A stretch of DNA of 33,391 bases from Komagataeibacter intermedius TF2 (GCF_000964425.1 NZ_BANF01000035.1:1-33391), one strand, 5' to 3'. Positions 23,875 to 32,967 are shown, counted from the first letter of the stretch. Numbers and translations are program-made. The notes: a model not told the origin generated them from the letters alone.

Positions 23875-24637
23875 GAGCCTTATCCTGACGCCGATGAGCG
23901 TTCAAAACGCCGGGTACCGGCTAGACGAGCCATCAGCCCGCATATGAGTGCGGCTGCACAACGCGGGCCTATGTATGATACCGGTGATCGGGTTGAAAAA
24001 GGCAGAGCTGGGTACCGAGGGCACGACAGCATCATGTCCGTCCGTAGCAAGGAACTTTAACAGATGCTCAAATCCGAGATACGAGCCTAGCCAGCTGTGG
24101 CAGAGCAGCACAAGTGGGCAAGACGCCACGCCTTCGGTGGGTGTTATTGACAGCCAGTCGGTTAAAACCGCTACAACAGCGGCCGCTGTGGTTATGACGC
24201 GAGCAAAAAAAATCAAGGGTCGCGAGCGGCATATCTCGACCGACACGCTGTGTCATGTCGTGGCAGCTGTCGTGCATCCCGCCGACATTCAGGATCATAA
24301 CGGTGCGCCGCCGGCAGCAACCAAAATACGCTCATTGTTCGCTTGGCTGCGCCATCTGATTGGTGAGGGTGGATATGCTGGCGAGAAGTTGCGTGGTGTG
24401 CTGGTCGAACGTGGCCGACGGACGATCGAGATCGTCAAGCGCAGCGATCGGGCTGAAGGCTTCATCATCATGCCGAAACGCTGGATCGTGGAGCGTCGCT
24501 TCGTATGGCTCGGACGCTGCCGCCGTTTCACGAAACATGTCGAGGCACCAATCTCGTTATCCTGTGCACAGTTGATGATTGTCCATATCTGCAGGGTGCT
24601 GAGACAAATCAATCAAACCGCTTTCTAATTCAGGCTC
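23875..24637 (+). mobile_element. Decayed IS5-family (IS427/IS1031-type) element
   Basis: The right end reads inward (minus strand) as GAGCCTGAATTAGAAAGC, ending at 24637, next to TAA, the kind of target the IS1031 group uses. A possible left end, GAGCCTTATCCTGACG, begins at 23875, but it matches only in part and has no matching TAA duplication. The length (763 bases) is shorter than intact IS1031-type elements, so the left part may be deleted or eroded. The element encloses a broken transposase reading frame. Confidence 0.55.
24113..24628 (+). pseudogene. IS5-family transposase remnant
   Basis: The frame holds the DDE-transposase core: SGQDATPSVGVIDSQSVKT (first catalytic Asp), KKIKGRERHISTDTL, then GGYAGEKLRGVLV, IVKRSDRAEGFIIMPKRW and IVERRFVWLGRCRRF (catalytic Glu). 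The usual start region is missing. Around 24167-24212 the best sequence (NSGRCGYDASKK) is in the adjacent frame and returns at an eight-A run (24205-24212), which means two compensating frame changes. The expected second aspartate (usually 'DGGYAG') is glutamate at 24365-24367. The enzyme is therefore probably inactive. Confidence 0.75.
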
Positions 24638-24686
24638 TAACAGAGCCTTAAATTCACATATGAAATTATCGCTTACTCTAAATATA

Positions 24687-24705
24687 GAAATGATAATCAT
24701 TTTCA
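24687..24705 (+). promoter_or_regulatory. Fur-like box upstream of the metal-efflux operon
   Basis: GAAATGATAATCATTTTCA closely resembles the classical Fur box GATAATGATAATCATTATC. It is nearly palindromic around the central A. It lies 95 bases before the first efflux gene, next to a plausible -10 region (ATATAAAT, 24707-24714). A Zur box would need a different centre. The match suggests iron (or manganese, through a Fur/Mur relative) control, unusual for an RND metal pump. Confidence 0.6.
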
Positions 24706-24799
24706 TAATATAAATTCTCTTTTGTAGACCGGATGTTCAGGTTCACGTCAGGTTTCTCTGTTACCGTCAGAAAGTCATCGTCGTGATGGCAGGAACTTT

Positions 24800-25303
24800 A
24801 TGTACGCCGGGGAACAGACGCTTATTATGCAAAGGATAGTGCGGGATAGTCTGTATGCAGCCTGTATTTTCTTCCTAGGGGTGTCGGCCGCTTGGGCGGA
24901 TGATGGGACAGAGGGCATATGTATGACGGTCCGGCATGGTATACGTTTGCATGTAGATGGCATGTATGGGGGTTATCCCCATTCCGTACTGCGTGACGCC
25001 GTGCTGCAGGGCGTGGCGTGCCCCTCTGATGAAGCTGAACGGCATGTCTTCGGTCTCATTGCCGACCCGCCGCCACACCTGCGTATTTCCGTTACGAGGC
25101 CCATGGGGCAGGGGCAGCAGGGGGCGATTTCGGCCCGGCTGTTCTCGCAGGGGCATTTTGTCATCGGGGAACGCATGTCCCTTTCGCCCCTGGCGCGTTC
25201 GCAGTCCCCGTTTTCGGTCACGTCCGAGATCAATCTGCTGATGGCGCGACTGTGGAGCGATTTGGCCGAACGGATCAGCCATGGTGGTCGCGCCATTCCA
25301 TGA
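24800..25303 (+). CDS. Small exported protein heading the metal-efflux operon
   Basis: This 167-residue protein has a signal peptide (VRDSLYAACIFFLGVSAAWA, cleavage before DDGTEG). The mature part has two cysteines (GICMTVRHG and GVACPSDEA), a DPPPHLRISVTRPMGQG stretch and a C-terminal amphipathic helix (LLMARLWSDLAERI). No known family is recognised. ATG 24800 has AGGA upstream; ATG 24827 (MQRIVRD) is an alternative. It ends 11 bases before the outer-membrane-factor gene, so it is cotranscribed with the pump. A periplasmic metal-binding or regulatory role is possible but unproven. Confidence 0.6.
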   Translation: MYAGEQTLIMQRIVRDSLYAACIFFLGVSAAWADDGTEGICMTVRHGIRLHVDGMYGGYPHSVLRDAVLQGVACPSDEAERHVFGLIADPPPHLRISVTRPMGQGQQGAISARLFSQGHFVIGERMSLSPLARSQSPFSVTSEINLLMARLWSDLAERISHGGRAIP

Positions 25304-25314
25304 TGGCCTGAAGC

Positions 25315-26571
25315 ATGAACCGCGCCATCCCCCCCATCCCCCCCATCGTGTCGATCGCCATGGCCTGTGCCCTGCCATGGATGGCCCTGGCCCAGGACGC
25401 CCGCCCTGGCCCATCCTTCCATGAAGCCGTCGGCATGGCCTGGGCGATCGATCCCGTCCGCACCGAACTTCAGGTCGGCCATCATTCCGCCCGCGCCCGC
25501 GCCAGCGCTGCCGGGTCATGGTTTGCCGGCGGCCCGACCCTGTCGGGTGAATACATGGATGACCACATGCTGGGCAGTAACGAAGGCTATACAACCTATC
25601 AGGGCGGCGTATCGGTGCCGCTGTGGTTGCCGGGGCAGGGCAGTGCAACAAAACAGGTAGCCAGCGCGGAAGCCGCGTCGATTGATGAGCAGCTCAATGT
25701 CGAACACATGGCGCTATCCATCCGGGTGCTGGACGCAGCTGCCGCCGCCCTGATTGCCCGTACCCGGATGGATGTGGCCCATGCCCTGTACGATGCGACA
25801 GCGCGCATGGCCGGCAATGCGACGCATGCGGTGCATGGTGGGGAACTGGCCTCGGTCGATGGGCAGATGGCGCAGGCGGCGATGGAGAACGCGCGCAATG
25901 AACTGGCCCTGGCACAGGAGGAAGCGCAGAACGCGACTACGGCCCTGGAGGTGCTGCTGGGGCGCCCGGTTGTGCCTGACCTGAGCCGTTATGGTGGCGG
26001 CGACGTGACGCAGGCCCGTTTTGTCAGCCCGCGCGACATGGAAGACAACGATCCCCGCATAAAGGTCGCGCACCGCAATGTGGAAGCCGCCGAAGCGAAC
26101 ATGAAACTGGCGCGCCGTTCGTTCATGCCCAACCCGGAAATCGGCGTGGACGCCATTCATGAAAAGCAGTACGGCAGCCCGTGGGATGATCGTGTGGGCG
26201 TGAATTTCAGCATCCCCCTGCCCAGCGAGGTCCGTAACACCCCCATCATGTCCGAAGCCCGCAACCGCCTGGCCACGGCCACCAGCCAGGAAACGCAGGC
26301 GCGGCGCATGGTGCATCTGGAAATGATGCGCGTGCGTGAACGCCTGATCGCGGCCACCACGGCACGACAGGCTACCCGCAGTGCCGCAGAGAATATGGAA
26401 AAGCGGGCCCAGGCGCAGGAACGGGCCTGGCAAGTAGGCGAAGCCGGTGTGGATACGGCGCTTGCCGCCCGGCAGGCGGCCGCCAATACCCGACTGGCCA
26501 GTGTCCGGGCTGAAGTGGAATGGCATGTCGCCAGCATCCGCATGCTGATTGCAACAGGTGTCGTGCCATGA
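25315..26571 (+). CDS. czcC: Outer-membrane factor of the RND metal pump (CzcC/TolC family)
   Basis: This 418-residue protein has a signal peptide (MNRAIPPIPPIVSIAMACAL, cleaved after ALAQ). The mature protein has the two-part repeat of TolC-family proteins: long helices in each half (ATALEVLLGR and QARRMVHLEMMRVRERLIAA) with beta segments between (GVNFSIPLPSEVRN). It forms the outer-membrane duct of the pump. The ribosome site is weak. Its signal-peptide coding region contains two adjacent runs of seven C (25329-25335 and 25338-25344). It overlaps the membrane-fusion gene by four bases (ATGA). Confidence 0.85.
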   Translation: MNRAIPPIPPIVSIAMACALPWMALAQDARPGPSFHEAVGMAWAIDPVRTELQVGHHSARARASAAGSWFAGGPTLSGEYMDDHMLGSNEGYTTYQGGVSVPLWLPGQGSATKQVASAEAASIDEQLNVEHMALSIRVLDAAAAALIARTRMDVAHALYDATARMAGNATHAVHGGELASVDGQMAQAAMENARNELALAQEEAQNATTALEVLLGRPVVPDLSRYGGGDVTQARFVSPRDMEDNDPRIKVAHRNVEAAEANMKLARRSFMPNPEIGVDAIHEKQYGSPWDDRVGVNFSIPLPSEVRNTPIMSEARNRLATATSQETQARRMVHLEMMRVRERLIAATTARQATRSAAENMEKRAQAQERAWQVGEAGVDTALAARQAAANTRLASVRAEVEWHVASIRMLIATGVVP

Positions 26572-27719
26572 AGCGGATTGCCTCCATCCTGTTTCTTCTC
26601 GGCCTGTCCGCCCTGCCTGCCCATGCCGGGGAGGGGACGCTGCCCCCGATCGTGAAGCTGGACGGGGCGGCGGTTGCCAATGAAGGGGTAACCATCGTCA
26701 CAGCCACGCCGGGTCGCGTGGCACCCATGCTGCCGGTCATGAGCCGGGTCATGCCCGATACGACGCGGGTCGTTCATATCCATCCCGCCGGCAGTGGCAA
26801 GGTGCTGGCAGTACTGGTACAGCCCGGAGCATCCGTGCAGCGGGGGCAGGCGCTGGTGCGCTATCAGGATCATTCCCTGCATGTTGCGCGCCTGCAGGCG
26901 GTTCAGATGCGTGCAGCGCTTGCTGCCGCCATTGCGGCCCGGACCGATGCGGCAGGCGCGGTGCAGCGGGCTAGGGCACTGGCTGGCGAGAGCATATCAT
27001 TGGCCGAACTGCGCCGCAGGCAGGACGTGCTGGCACAGGCGGATGCCACCATGCGTGCACGCCAGGCGGATGTGGACACGTTGGGCCACCGTTTTGCCGA
27101 GGAGTTCAATTCATCATCGGAGCAGGACAGTCAGGGCGCGGAAGACGAAACCTCGACCCTGATCTCCCCTGTCAACGGCATGGTGCAGGTGATCGGTACG
27201 TCAGTGGCGGGTGATGTGGACCCGAGCATGGATGTGGCCACCGTCGCGGATCTGTCCAGCATATGGCTTGTCTCCGACATCCCGCCGGACCAGGCGGCGC
27301 GGATCGCACCAGGCGGCCAGCAGGTAACGCGGACGGCAGACGGCCCGTTTACATCCCGTATCGATACGGTGGACGGGATGGCCAGTTCCCTGACCGGGCT
27401 GGTCCGGGTCATAAGCCGTGTGTCAAACCCCACTGGCGCGCTGGTGCCCGGTATGGTGCTGGATTCCGCACTGGCTCAGCGTGACAGCGTGGCGGGTCTT
27501 GTCGTGCCGTCCGAAGCCATCCAGCAGATTGACGGGCGCAGCGTCGTGTTCGTGCGGGTGAACGCGACGGACTACCGGCCGGTCGTGGTCGATGTGGCAC
27601 TGGATGACGGGCGGCAGGCAGTGCTGCGTTCCGGCCTGACAGAGGGCGAGCCGGTGGTGGGTCATGGTAGTTTTGCCCTGCGTTCCGTCATCGGTCTGGC
27701 CGGAATGGATGCAGACTGA
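26568..27719 (+). CDS. czcB: Membrane-fusion protein of the RND metal pump (CzcB/HlyD family)
   Basis: This 383-residue protein starts at ATG 26568 (overlap ATGA with the previous stop). A signal peptide ends at LPAHAG. It has the lipoyl half-motif GSGKVLAVLVQPGASVQRGQ and a coiled-coil hairpin (RARALAGESISLAELRRRQD), the return lipoyl strand (ISPVNGMVQVIGTSVAGDVD) and a beta-barrel domain ending in VVGHGSFALRSVIGL. It joins the inner-membrane pump to the outer-membrane factor. No His/Cys-rich metal-binding extension is seen. It overlaps the pump gene by one base (TGATG). The frame also extends upstream to 26520, but those codons belong to czcC. Confidence 0.85.
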   Translation: MKRIASILFLLGLSALPAHAGEGTLPPIVKLDGAAVANEGVTIVTATPGRVAPMLPVMSRVMPDTTRVVHIHPAGSGKVLAVLVQPGASVQRGQALVRYQDHSLHVARLQAVQMRAALAAAIAARTDAAGAVQRARALAGESISLAELRRRQDVLAQADATMRARQADVDTLGHRFAEEFNSSSEQDSQGAEDETSTLISPVNGMVQVIGTSVAGDVDPSMDVATVADLSSIWLVSDIPPDQAARIAPGGQQVTRTADGPFTSRIDTVDGMASSLTGLVRVISRVSNPTGALVPGMVLDSALAQRDSVAGLVVPSEAIQQIDGRSVVFVRVNATDYRPVVVDVALDDGRQAVLRSGLTEGEPVVGHGSFALRSVIGLAGMDAD

Positions 27720-30700
27720 TGGCACATGCCTACCTTGCCACCCTGATCCGCGCGCGCATGCTGGTGCTGGGCGGTCTTGGCCTGCTGCTGGCCGCGGGCA
27801 TCATGACTGTCCTGGGCCTGCCGGTGGAAGCGGTGCCGGATATTTCGCCCCGGCAGGTTCTCGTCTCGGTCGTGGCGCCGGGCCTTGCGACGGAGGAAGT
27901 GGAAAAACTCATCACCTTTCCCGTCGAGACCAGCATGACCGGAATCCCCGGCATGACTGACCTGCGTTCCGTATCGCGCGGCGGCGTCTCGGTGGTGTAT
28001 GTGCAGTTTGCCGATGATACCGACATCAACCTGGACCGCACCCGCGTGAACGAGCGCATACAGCAGGCGCGCGCCAGCATATCCGTGCCCGGCATTACCG
28101 TCAGCATGGGGCCGCTGGCTACCGGCATGGGCGAGATCATGCAGTTCCAGATCCGTGGCGCGGGGGGTTCGCTCATGGAACTCAACCGCATCATGAACTG
28201 GACCGTGGTGCCGCAGATGCGTCTTGTACCCGGTGTGGTGGATGTCAACGTCAATGGCGGGGCGGAAGAAACCTATGAGGTGACGCTGGACCCCGCGCGG
28301 CTGATCGGCAGCAACCTTTCGGTAGGCGAGGTCTATCGTGCGGTGGATGCCGGCAACGCGGCATCCGGCGGCGGATGGATCACGCACCATGCCGAACAGC
28401 AGAGCGTGGTCGGACGCGGGCTGGTCGGCAGCCTGGCCGACTTTGGCAACATTGCCGTGCGCACCAACCCCGATGGGTCCGCCGTGCGGCTGCGCGATCT
28501 TGGCCGCGTGCGCGCAGGCGCGCGCACCCGTCTGGGGGCGGTAACGCGTGACGGGCAGGGCGAGATCGTGATCGGCGTGGTGATGATGGAAAGCGGGGCG
28601 AGTTCCAACGCAACGCTTGCCGCCATCAACCGTGCGCTGCCGGGCATACGGCAGGCTTTGCCCGCAGGCGTCACGATCGAACCCTATTACACCCGCGCCA
28701 CCCTGACCGGGCAGACCATCGCCACCGTGCGTGACAACCTGGTCATGGGCGCCGTGCTGGTGGTGGGGGTGCTGGTGGTGGTGATCGGGAGCTGGCAGGC
28801 CGCCCTTGTCATTGCCTCGGTCATTCCGGTTGCCCTTGTCTGCGCGATGGCGGGCATGCGGCAGTTCGGTATCTCGGCCAACCTGCTCAGCCTTGGCGCA
28901 ATCGATTTCGGCATGATTGTCGATGGTTCGCTGGTGGTGATCGAACATGTGCTGTCGCGCAGGGAGGAGGAGCCGGACGCCGAATTCATTCCGCTGGTCA
29001 TCTCCTCCGTGCAGCAGGTCATGCGCCCGGTGGGGTTTGCCATACTGGTCATCATCATGGTCTATCTGCCGATCCTGACCCTGCAGGGGATCGAGGGGCA
29101 CATGTTCCGCCCCATGGCGCAGACGGTCATCATGGCGCTGCTGGCGTCGCTGGCGTACTGCTTCATCTGCGTGCCCGTTCTGGCCGCCCTTGCGCTGGGG
29201 GGCGTGCGGCCTGCGGGTGATACGCGGCTGATTGCCTTCCTGCGCCGGCCCTATACCCATATGGTGACATGGGGGGAAACCCATCCACGCATCCTGTTTG
29301 GCGGTACGCTGGTGGTGCTGGCCCTTTCAGCGGGGCTTGCGATGAGGCTGGGCGGTGAGTTCATTCCCCAGCTTGATGAAGGGGCGCTGGCGGTCACCAC
29401 CACGCGGCTGCCCTCGGCCTCGCTTGATACGGTTCTGGCGTCAGTCACGAAGCAGGAGCAGATCCTGCGCCGCTTCCCCGAAGTGCGCGCGGTGGTCAGC
29501 AATACCGGCACATCGGCCATTCCCACCGACCCGATGGGCGTGAACGAGACCGACAGCTTCATCTTCCTCAACCCACCCGCCACATGGAAAACCGCCCGCA
29601 CGCAGGCGGGGCTGGTCGCCGCGATGGATGATACCCTGCGGCGCGAACTGCCCGATGCGCTGTATTCATGGAGCCAGCCGGTGCAGATGCGCATGGATGA
29701 CCTGCTCTCTGGCGTGCGCACGCAGATTGCCGTCTCGATCTTTGGCGATGACCTGGCCATGCTGGCCGAGCTGGGTGACCGGGTGGTGGCGGCTATGTCC
29801 GGCGTGAAGGGGGCAGCGGACGTGGCGGCTGCGGGGGACGGCACCGTGCCGCTGATCGTGGTCGACATTGACCGCACGCAGGCTGCCAGCCGCAATGTGG
29901 CGGTGCAGGACATTCTCGATACGGTGGAGGCCATAGGCGGGCATATCGGCGCCCGGCCGGTGATCGTGGATAACGCCATCATCGGCACGCAGGTCCGCCT
30001 TGACCCCCGCGTGGCGACATCCGCCGCCGCCATTGGCGCGCTGCAGGTCCGGCGGATGGACGGGCAGGGGAATGCGATGCTGTCACAGGTGGCGCATGTG
30101 CATGAAGTCGATGGGCCGCCGCGCATAAGCCGCGACCGGGTACGCCGGCGCATGGTGGTGCAGGCCAATGTGCGCGGGCGTGATCTGTCTTCCTATGTAG
30201 CCGAAGCACAGGCCCGTGTGGCGCGGGACGTGAAGCTGCCCGCGGGCTATACCATGCAGTGGGACGGGCAGTTCCGTAACCTGCAATCAGCTACAAGGCG
30301 GCTGGAGATCGTGCTGCCCGTTGCCCTTGGCCTGATCTTTGCGCTGCTGGTGGTGGCGTTTGGCGCAGTGCGGCCCGCGCTGCTGGTGTTCGTCAACCTG
30401 CCGGTGGCGGCAACCGGCGGCATCGTGGCGCTGACGCTGCGCGGCATGCCGTTCAGCATTTCGGCGGGGATCGGCTTCATCGCGCTGTTTGGCGTGGCGA
30501 TCCTGAATGGCGTGGTGCTGGTCAGTGAGATCGCAGCCCTGCGGGCACGGGGAATGGCCGTGGCACAGGCGGCCTTTGCGGCCGCGGAATCCCGCTTCCG
30601 TCCCGTCATGGCTACAGCCCTTGTCGCCAGCCTTGGCTTTTTTCCCATGGCGTTTTCCGAAAGTGCGGGCGCGGAAGTCGAGCGCCCGCTGGCCAGTGTG

Positions 30701-30793
30701 GTGATCGGCGGGCTGGTCACGTCCACGTTGCTGACCCTGCTTGTGCTGCCATCACTGTATGCCCGGGTCATGCGGGAAAAGGATCAGGACTGA
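27719..30793 (+). CDS. czcA: Heavy-metal efflux RND pump (CzcA family)
   Basis: This 1,024-residue inner-membrane pump has the RND layout: one N-terminal helix, a large periplasmic loop, six helices, a second loop and five or six helices. Proton-relay residues in the fourth helix are D396, D402 and E409 within DFGMIVDGSLVVIEH. This places it with divalent-metal (Co/Zn/Cd/Ni) pumps rather than the monovalent Cu/Ag type, which differs in this helix. The usual ...VEN end is ...IEH. The specific metal cannot be fixed from sequence. It is flanked tightly by the membrane-fusion gene and the response regulator. Confidence 0.9.
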   Translation: MAHAYLATLIRARMLVLGGLGLLLAAGIMTVLGLPVEAVPDISPRQVLVSVVAPGLATEEVEKLITFPVETSMTGIPGMTDLRSVSRGGVSVVYVQFADDTDINLDRTRVNERIQQARASISVPGITVSMGPLATGMGEIMQFQIRGAGGSLMELNRIMNWTVVPQMRLVPGVVDVNVNGGAEETYEVTLDPARLIGSNLSVGEVYRAVDAGNAASGGGWITHHAEQQSVVGRGLVGSLADFGNIAVRTNPDGSAVRLRDLGRVRAGARTRLGAVTRDGQGEIVIGVVMMESGASSNATLAAINRALPGIRQALPAGVTIEPYYTRATLTGQTIATVRDNLVMGAVLVVGVLVVVIGSWQAALVIASVIPVALVCAMAGMRQFGISANLLSLGAIDFGMIVDGSLVVIEHVLSRREEEPDAEFIPLVISSVQQVMRPVGFAILVIIMVYLPILTLQGIEGHMFRPMAQTVIMALLASLAYCFICVPVLAALALGGVRPAGDTRLIAFLRRPYTHMVTWGETHPRILFGGTLVVLALSAGLAMRLGGEFIPQLDEGALAVTTTRLPSASLDTVLASVTKQEQILRRFPEVRAVVSNTGTSAIPTDPMGVNETDSFIFLNPPATWKTARTQAGLVAAMDDTLRRELPDALYSWSQPVQMRMDDLLSGVRTQIAVSIFGDDLAMLAELGDRVVAAMSGVKGAADVAAAGDGTVPLIVVDIDRTQAASRNVAVQDILDTVEAIGGHIGARPVIVDNAIIGTQVRLDPRVATSAAAIGALQVRRMDGQGNAMLSQVAHVHEVDGPPRISRDRVRRRMVVQANVRGRDLSSYVAEAQARVARDVKLPAGYTMQWDGQFRNLQSATRRLEIVLPVALGLIFALLVVAFGAVRPALLVFVNLPVAATGGIVALTLRGMPFSISAGIGFIALFGVAILNGVVLVSEIAALRARGMAVAQAAFAAAESRFRPVMATALVASLGFFPMAFSESAGAEVERPLASVVIGGLVTSTLLTLLVLPSLYARVMREKDQD

Positions 30794-31464
30794 TGCGTAT
30801 CCTTATTGTCGAGGATGAATACGATCTGGGTGTGGCGGTGCAGGAGCGCGTGGGTCTGGACGGGCATGCCGTGGACTGGTTCACGACGCTGGAGGACGCG
30901 CGCGCGGCCATGGCAACGGTGGATTATGATTTCATGCTGCTCGACCTTGGCCTGCCCGATGGAAGTGGGCGCGACCTGTTGCGTGAGGTCCGTCGGACAT
31001 CATCAGACATCGCCATCCTCATCACCACGGCAGAGGACCAGATCAGTGACCGTATCGCGGGTCTGTCCGAAGGGGCAGATGATTATATCGTCAAGCCCTA
31101 TGACCTGAATGAACTCGTGGCCCGTATTGCGGCAGTGGCCCGCCGGTATGCATCGCCGCGCAGGCACGCGCACTGCCGCGTGGGAGAGATTACGATAGAC
31201 CGGGAGAACCGGTCTGTATCGCGTGATGGCGAGCGGCTGGACCTGACCGCGCGGGAATGGAGCATCATGGAACTGCTGTCGCGCAGTCCGGGCCGGATCT
31301 ATTCGCGCCAGCAGATTGACACCGCGCTGTATGCGCTGGACCGGGACGTGGACAGCAATACCGTCGAGGTTTTCATCAGCCGCCTGCGGCGCAAGGTCGG
31401 CAACACGGTCATCCGGACCATACGCGGCCGTGGCTACTGCCTCGATGCAAGGGACGGCGCATGA
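30793..31464 (+). CDS. OmpR/PhoB-type response regulator of the metal-efflux operon
   Basis: This 223-residue response regulator overlaps czcA by one base (TGATG). Its receiver domain has the acidic pair E7/D8, phosphoacceptor D51 (MLLDLGLPDG), T78/T79 and K101 (VKPYD). The C-terminal winged helix (about 125-218) ends DSNTVEVFISRLRRK and TIRGRGYCLDARDG, which is OmpR/PhoB type. Its position between pump and sensor, with overlapping genes on both sides, suggests that it controls the pump operon, as CzcR/CopR do in their systems. Confidence 0.92.
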   Translation: MRILIVEDEYDLGVAVQERVGLDGHAVDWFTTLEDARAAMATVDYDFMLLDLGLPDGSGRDLLREVRRTSSDIAILITTAEDQISDRIAGLSEGADDYIVKPYDLNELVARIAAVARRYASPRRHAHCRVGEITIDRENRSVSRDGERLDLTAREWSIMELLSRSPGRIYSRQQIDTALYALDRDVDSNTVEVFISRLRRKVGNTVIRTIRGRGYCLDARDGA

Positions 31465-32798
31465 AAAGCTGGAGCCTGTCTACCCGGATCATCAGCAGCG
31501 TACTCATGGTCGTGATACTGGGGCTGCTGATCCTCAGTGTCGCGGTAGGTGGATTTACCCGCTACGAGGTAACGGAACGGCTGGACAACTCGCTGCAGGA
31601 AGTTTCCGAGCGCCTGCAGACGGCTGTGGAGACACGACTGCATGATCCGGGTGCGGCGTCATCCATCGCCTGGCTGCCGGAAGTCGGGCCACGCACCCTG
31701 GCCTATCAGATCGTGGATGTGACCGGGCATGTCGTGTTGCGTTCCCAGAATGCCCCGCAGGACGCATTCGAGCGCGCGTGGCGGACCGGGTTTGCTAATG
31801 TTCCGCATTTTCGCGTTTATGTCGCGTCACCCGTGGCGGAGAAATACCGCGTTCTTGTGGGGGAACCGACCTTCCACCGGCGCGAGGCCGTCCGGCGCGC
31901 GATGCTGATCTCTGTCGTGCCCATGCTGCTTTTCATGCCGGTGATCTGGTGGCTGGTGCGCCTGATCGTGCGGCGCGCCCTGCGCCCGCTGGACCTGCTG
32001 CATGACGAGATGCGCGCACGTGGCAGCGGCAACCTTCAGCCCATTCCCCCCCTTGATCTCCCTGACGAACTAGTCTCCATCCAGCGCTCGATCAATACGC
32101 TGTTGGCGCGGTTGGAGGCAGCGCTCTCTACCGAGCGCGCCTTTGCCGCAAGCGCTGCGCATGAACTGCGTAACCCGCTTGGAGCCCTTCTGGCGCAGGT
32201 ACAGATGCTGGGCCGACTGATGCCGGCGGGTTCGGATACGGGCCGGCGGGTGGAGCTCATTGCCGACCGGACCCGCAGGCTGGGCCGCACGGTGGAAAAA
32301 CTGCTGCAGTTTTCCCGCGCCTCGTCCGGCGTCGCTTTCCGGCGCGACCGTTTCGACCTGATGACCGTAGTGCATGTCCTTGTCGATGATCTTGGGCATA
32401 ATCCGTGTGACGGGCAGGGCATTGTCATCGCGCCAGACGGGATTCACCACATATTCGTACATGGTGACATGGATGCGACCGGCATCATGTTGCGCAACCT
32501 GCTTGAAAACGCCCTGCTGCATGGAGGGCACCATATGCCCGTGCGGGTGGCCGTGCTACCAGATGGTGGAATCGACATCACCAATGACTGCCCCGCGCTG
32601 CCACCCGGCATATTCCAGCGGCTGACTAGCCCATTCGTGCGCGGCGGGACCGGTAATCATGGCAGTGGCCTGGGTCTCGCCATTGCCAGTAATATCGCTA
32701 CCCAAATGGACGTTACTCTGCGCTTACGTTCCCCACTTACAGGATCTGCCAGAGGATTTGGTGTGTGTGTCACCTTTCCAAACTCGAAGGTAACCTAA
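31461..32798 (+). CDS. Sensor histidine kinase of the metal-efflux operon
   Basis: This 445-residue kinase overlaps the regulator by four bases (ATGA). Two membrane helices (about 10-30 and 148-170) flank a periplasmic sensor domain of about 115 residues. A HAMP-like linker leads to the phosphoacceptor H234 (SAAHELRNPLGALL), the N box LLENALLHG and the G box GSGLGLAIAS. The periplasmic domain has no cysteine and only a few histidines (H61, H90, H116). The likely signal is a metal, by context; nothing in the sequence fixes it. It ends the operon; no obvious terminator follows. Confidence 0.9.
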   Translation: MKSWSLSTRIISSVLMVVILGLLILSVAVGGFTRYEVTERLDNSLQEVSERLQTAVETRLHDPGAASSIAWLPEVGPRTLAYQIVDVTGHVVLRSQNAPQDAFERAWRTGFANVPHFRVYVASPVAEKYRVLVGEPTFHRREAVRRAMLISVVPMLLFMPVIWWLVRLIVRRALRPLDLLHDEMRARGSGNLQPIPPLDLPDELVSIQRSINTLLARLEAALSTERAFAASAAHELRNPLGALLAQVQMLGRLMPAGSDTGRRVELIADRTRRLGRTVEKLLQFSRASSGVAFRRDRFDLMTVVHVLVDDLGHNPCDGQGIVIAPDGIHHIFVHGDMDATGIMLRNLLENALLHGGHHMPVRVAVLPDGGIDITNDCPALPPGIFQRLTSPFVRGGTGNHGSGLGLAIASNIATQMDVTLRLRSPLTGSARGFGVCVTFPNSKVT

Positions 32799-32967
32799 TT
32801 CATGACAGTAGAGGAACAGACGCGCAGGCAACTCCATTTTGCGTACTCTACTCCCCTATGTCACGAATGCCCTGCGTCACGGTTGCCTGGTACAGCAGCC
32901 CGTTGGCAATATTCTTAGAGGCTGCTTGGGAAAATCAGTCAACACGTGCCTATGGGTGGTGGGGTTG
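32799..32967. other. Gap between the sensor kinase and NsrR genes
   Basis: No gene is supported. A minus-strand frame reading NIANGLLYQATVTQGIRDIGE could be the end of a lost protein but has no start or known family. The promoter for the NsrR gene should lie here. Confidence 0.3.

Noticed and set aside
24875-25651. Minus-strand frame of 258 codons
   Set aside because: It spans two plus-strand genes with signal peptides; its composition is His/Arg/Pro-rich and without a family.
27662-30168. Minus-strand frames of 540 and 305 codons
   Set aside because: They lie antisense to czcA and czcB, which have clear pump and adaptor motifs.
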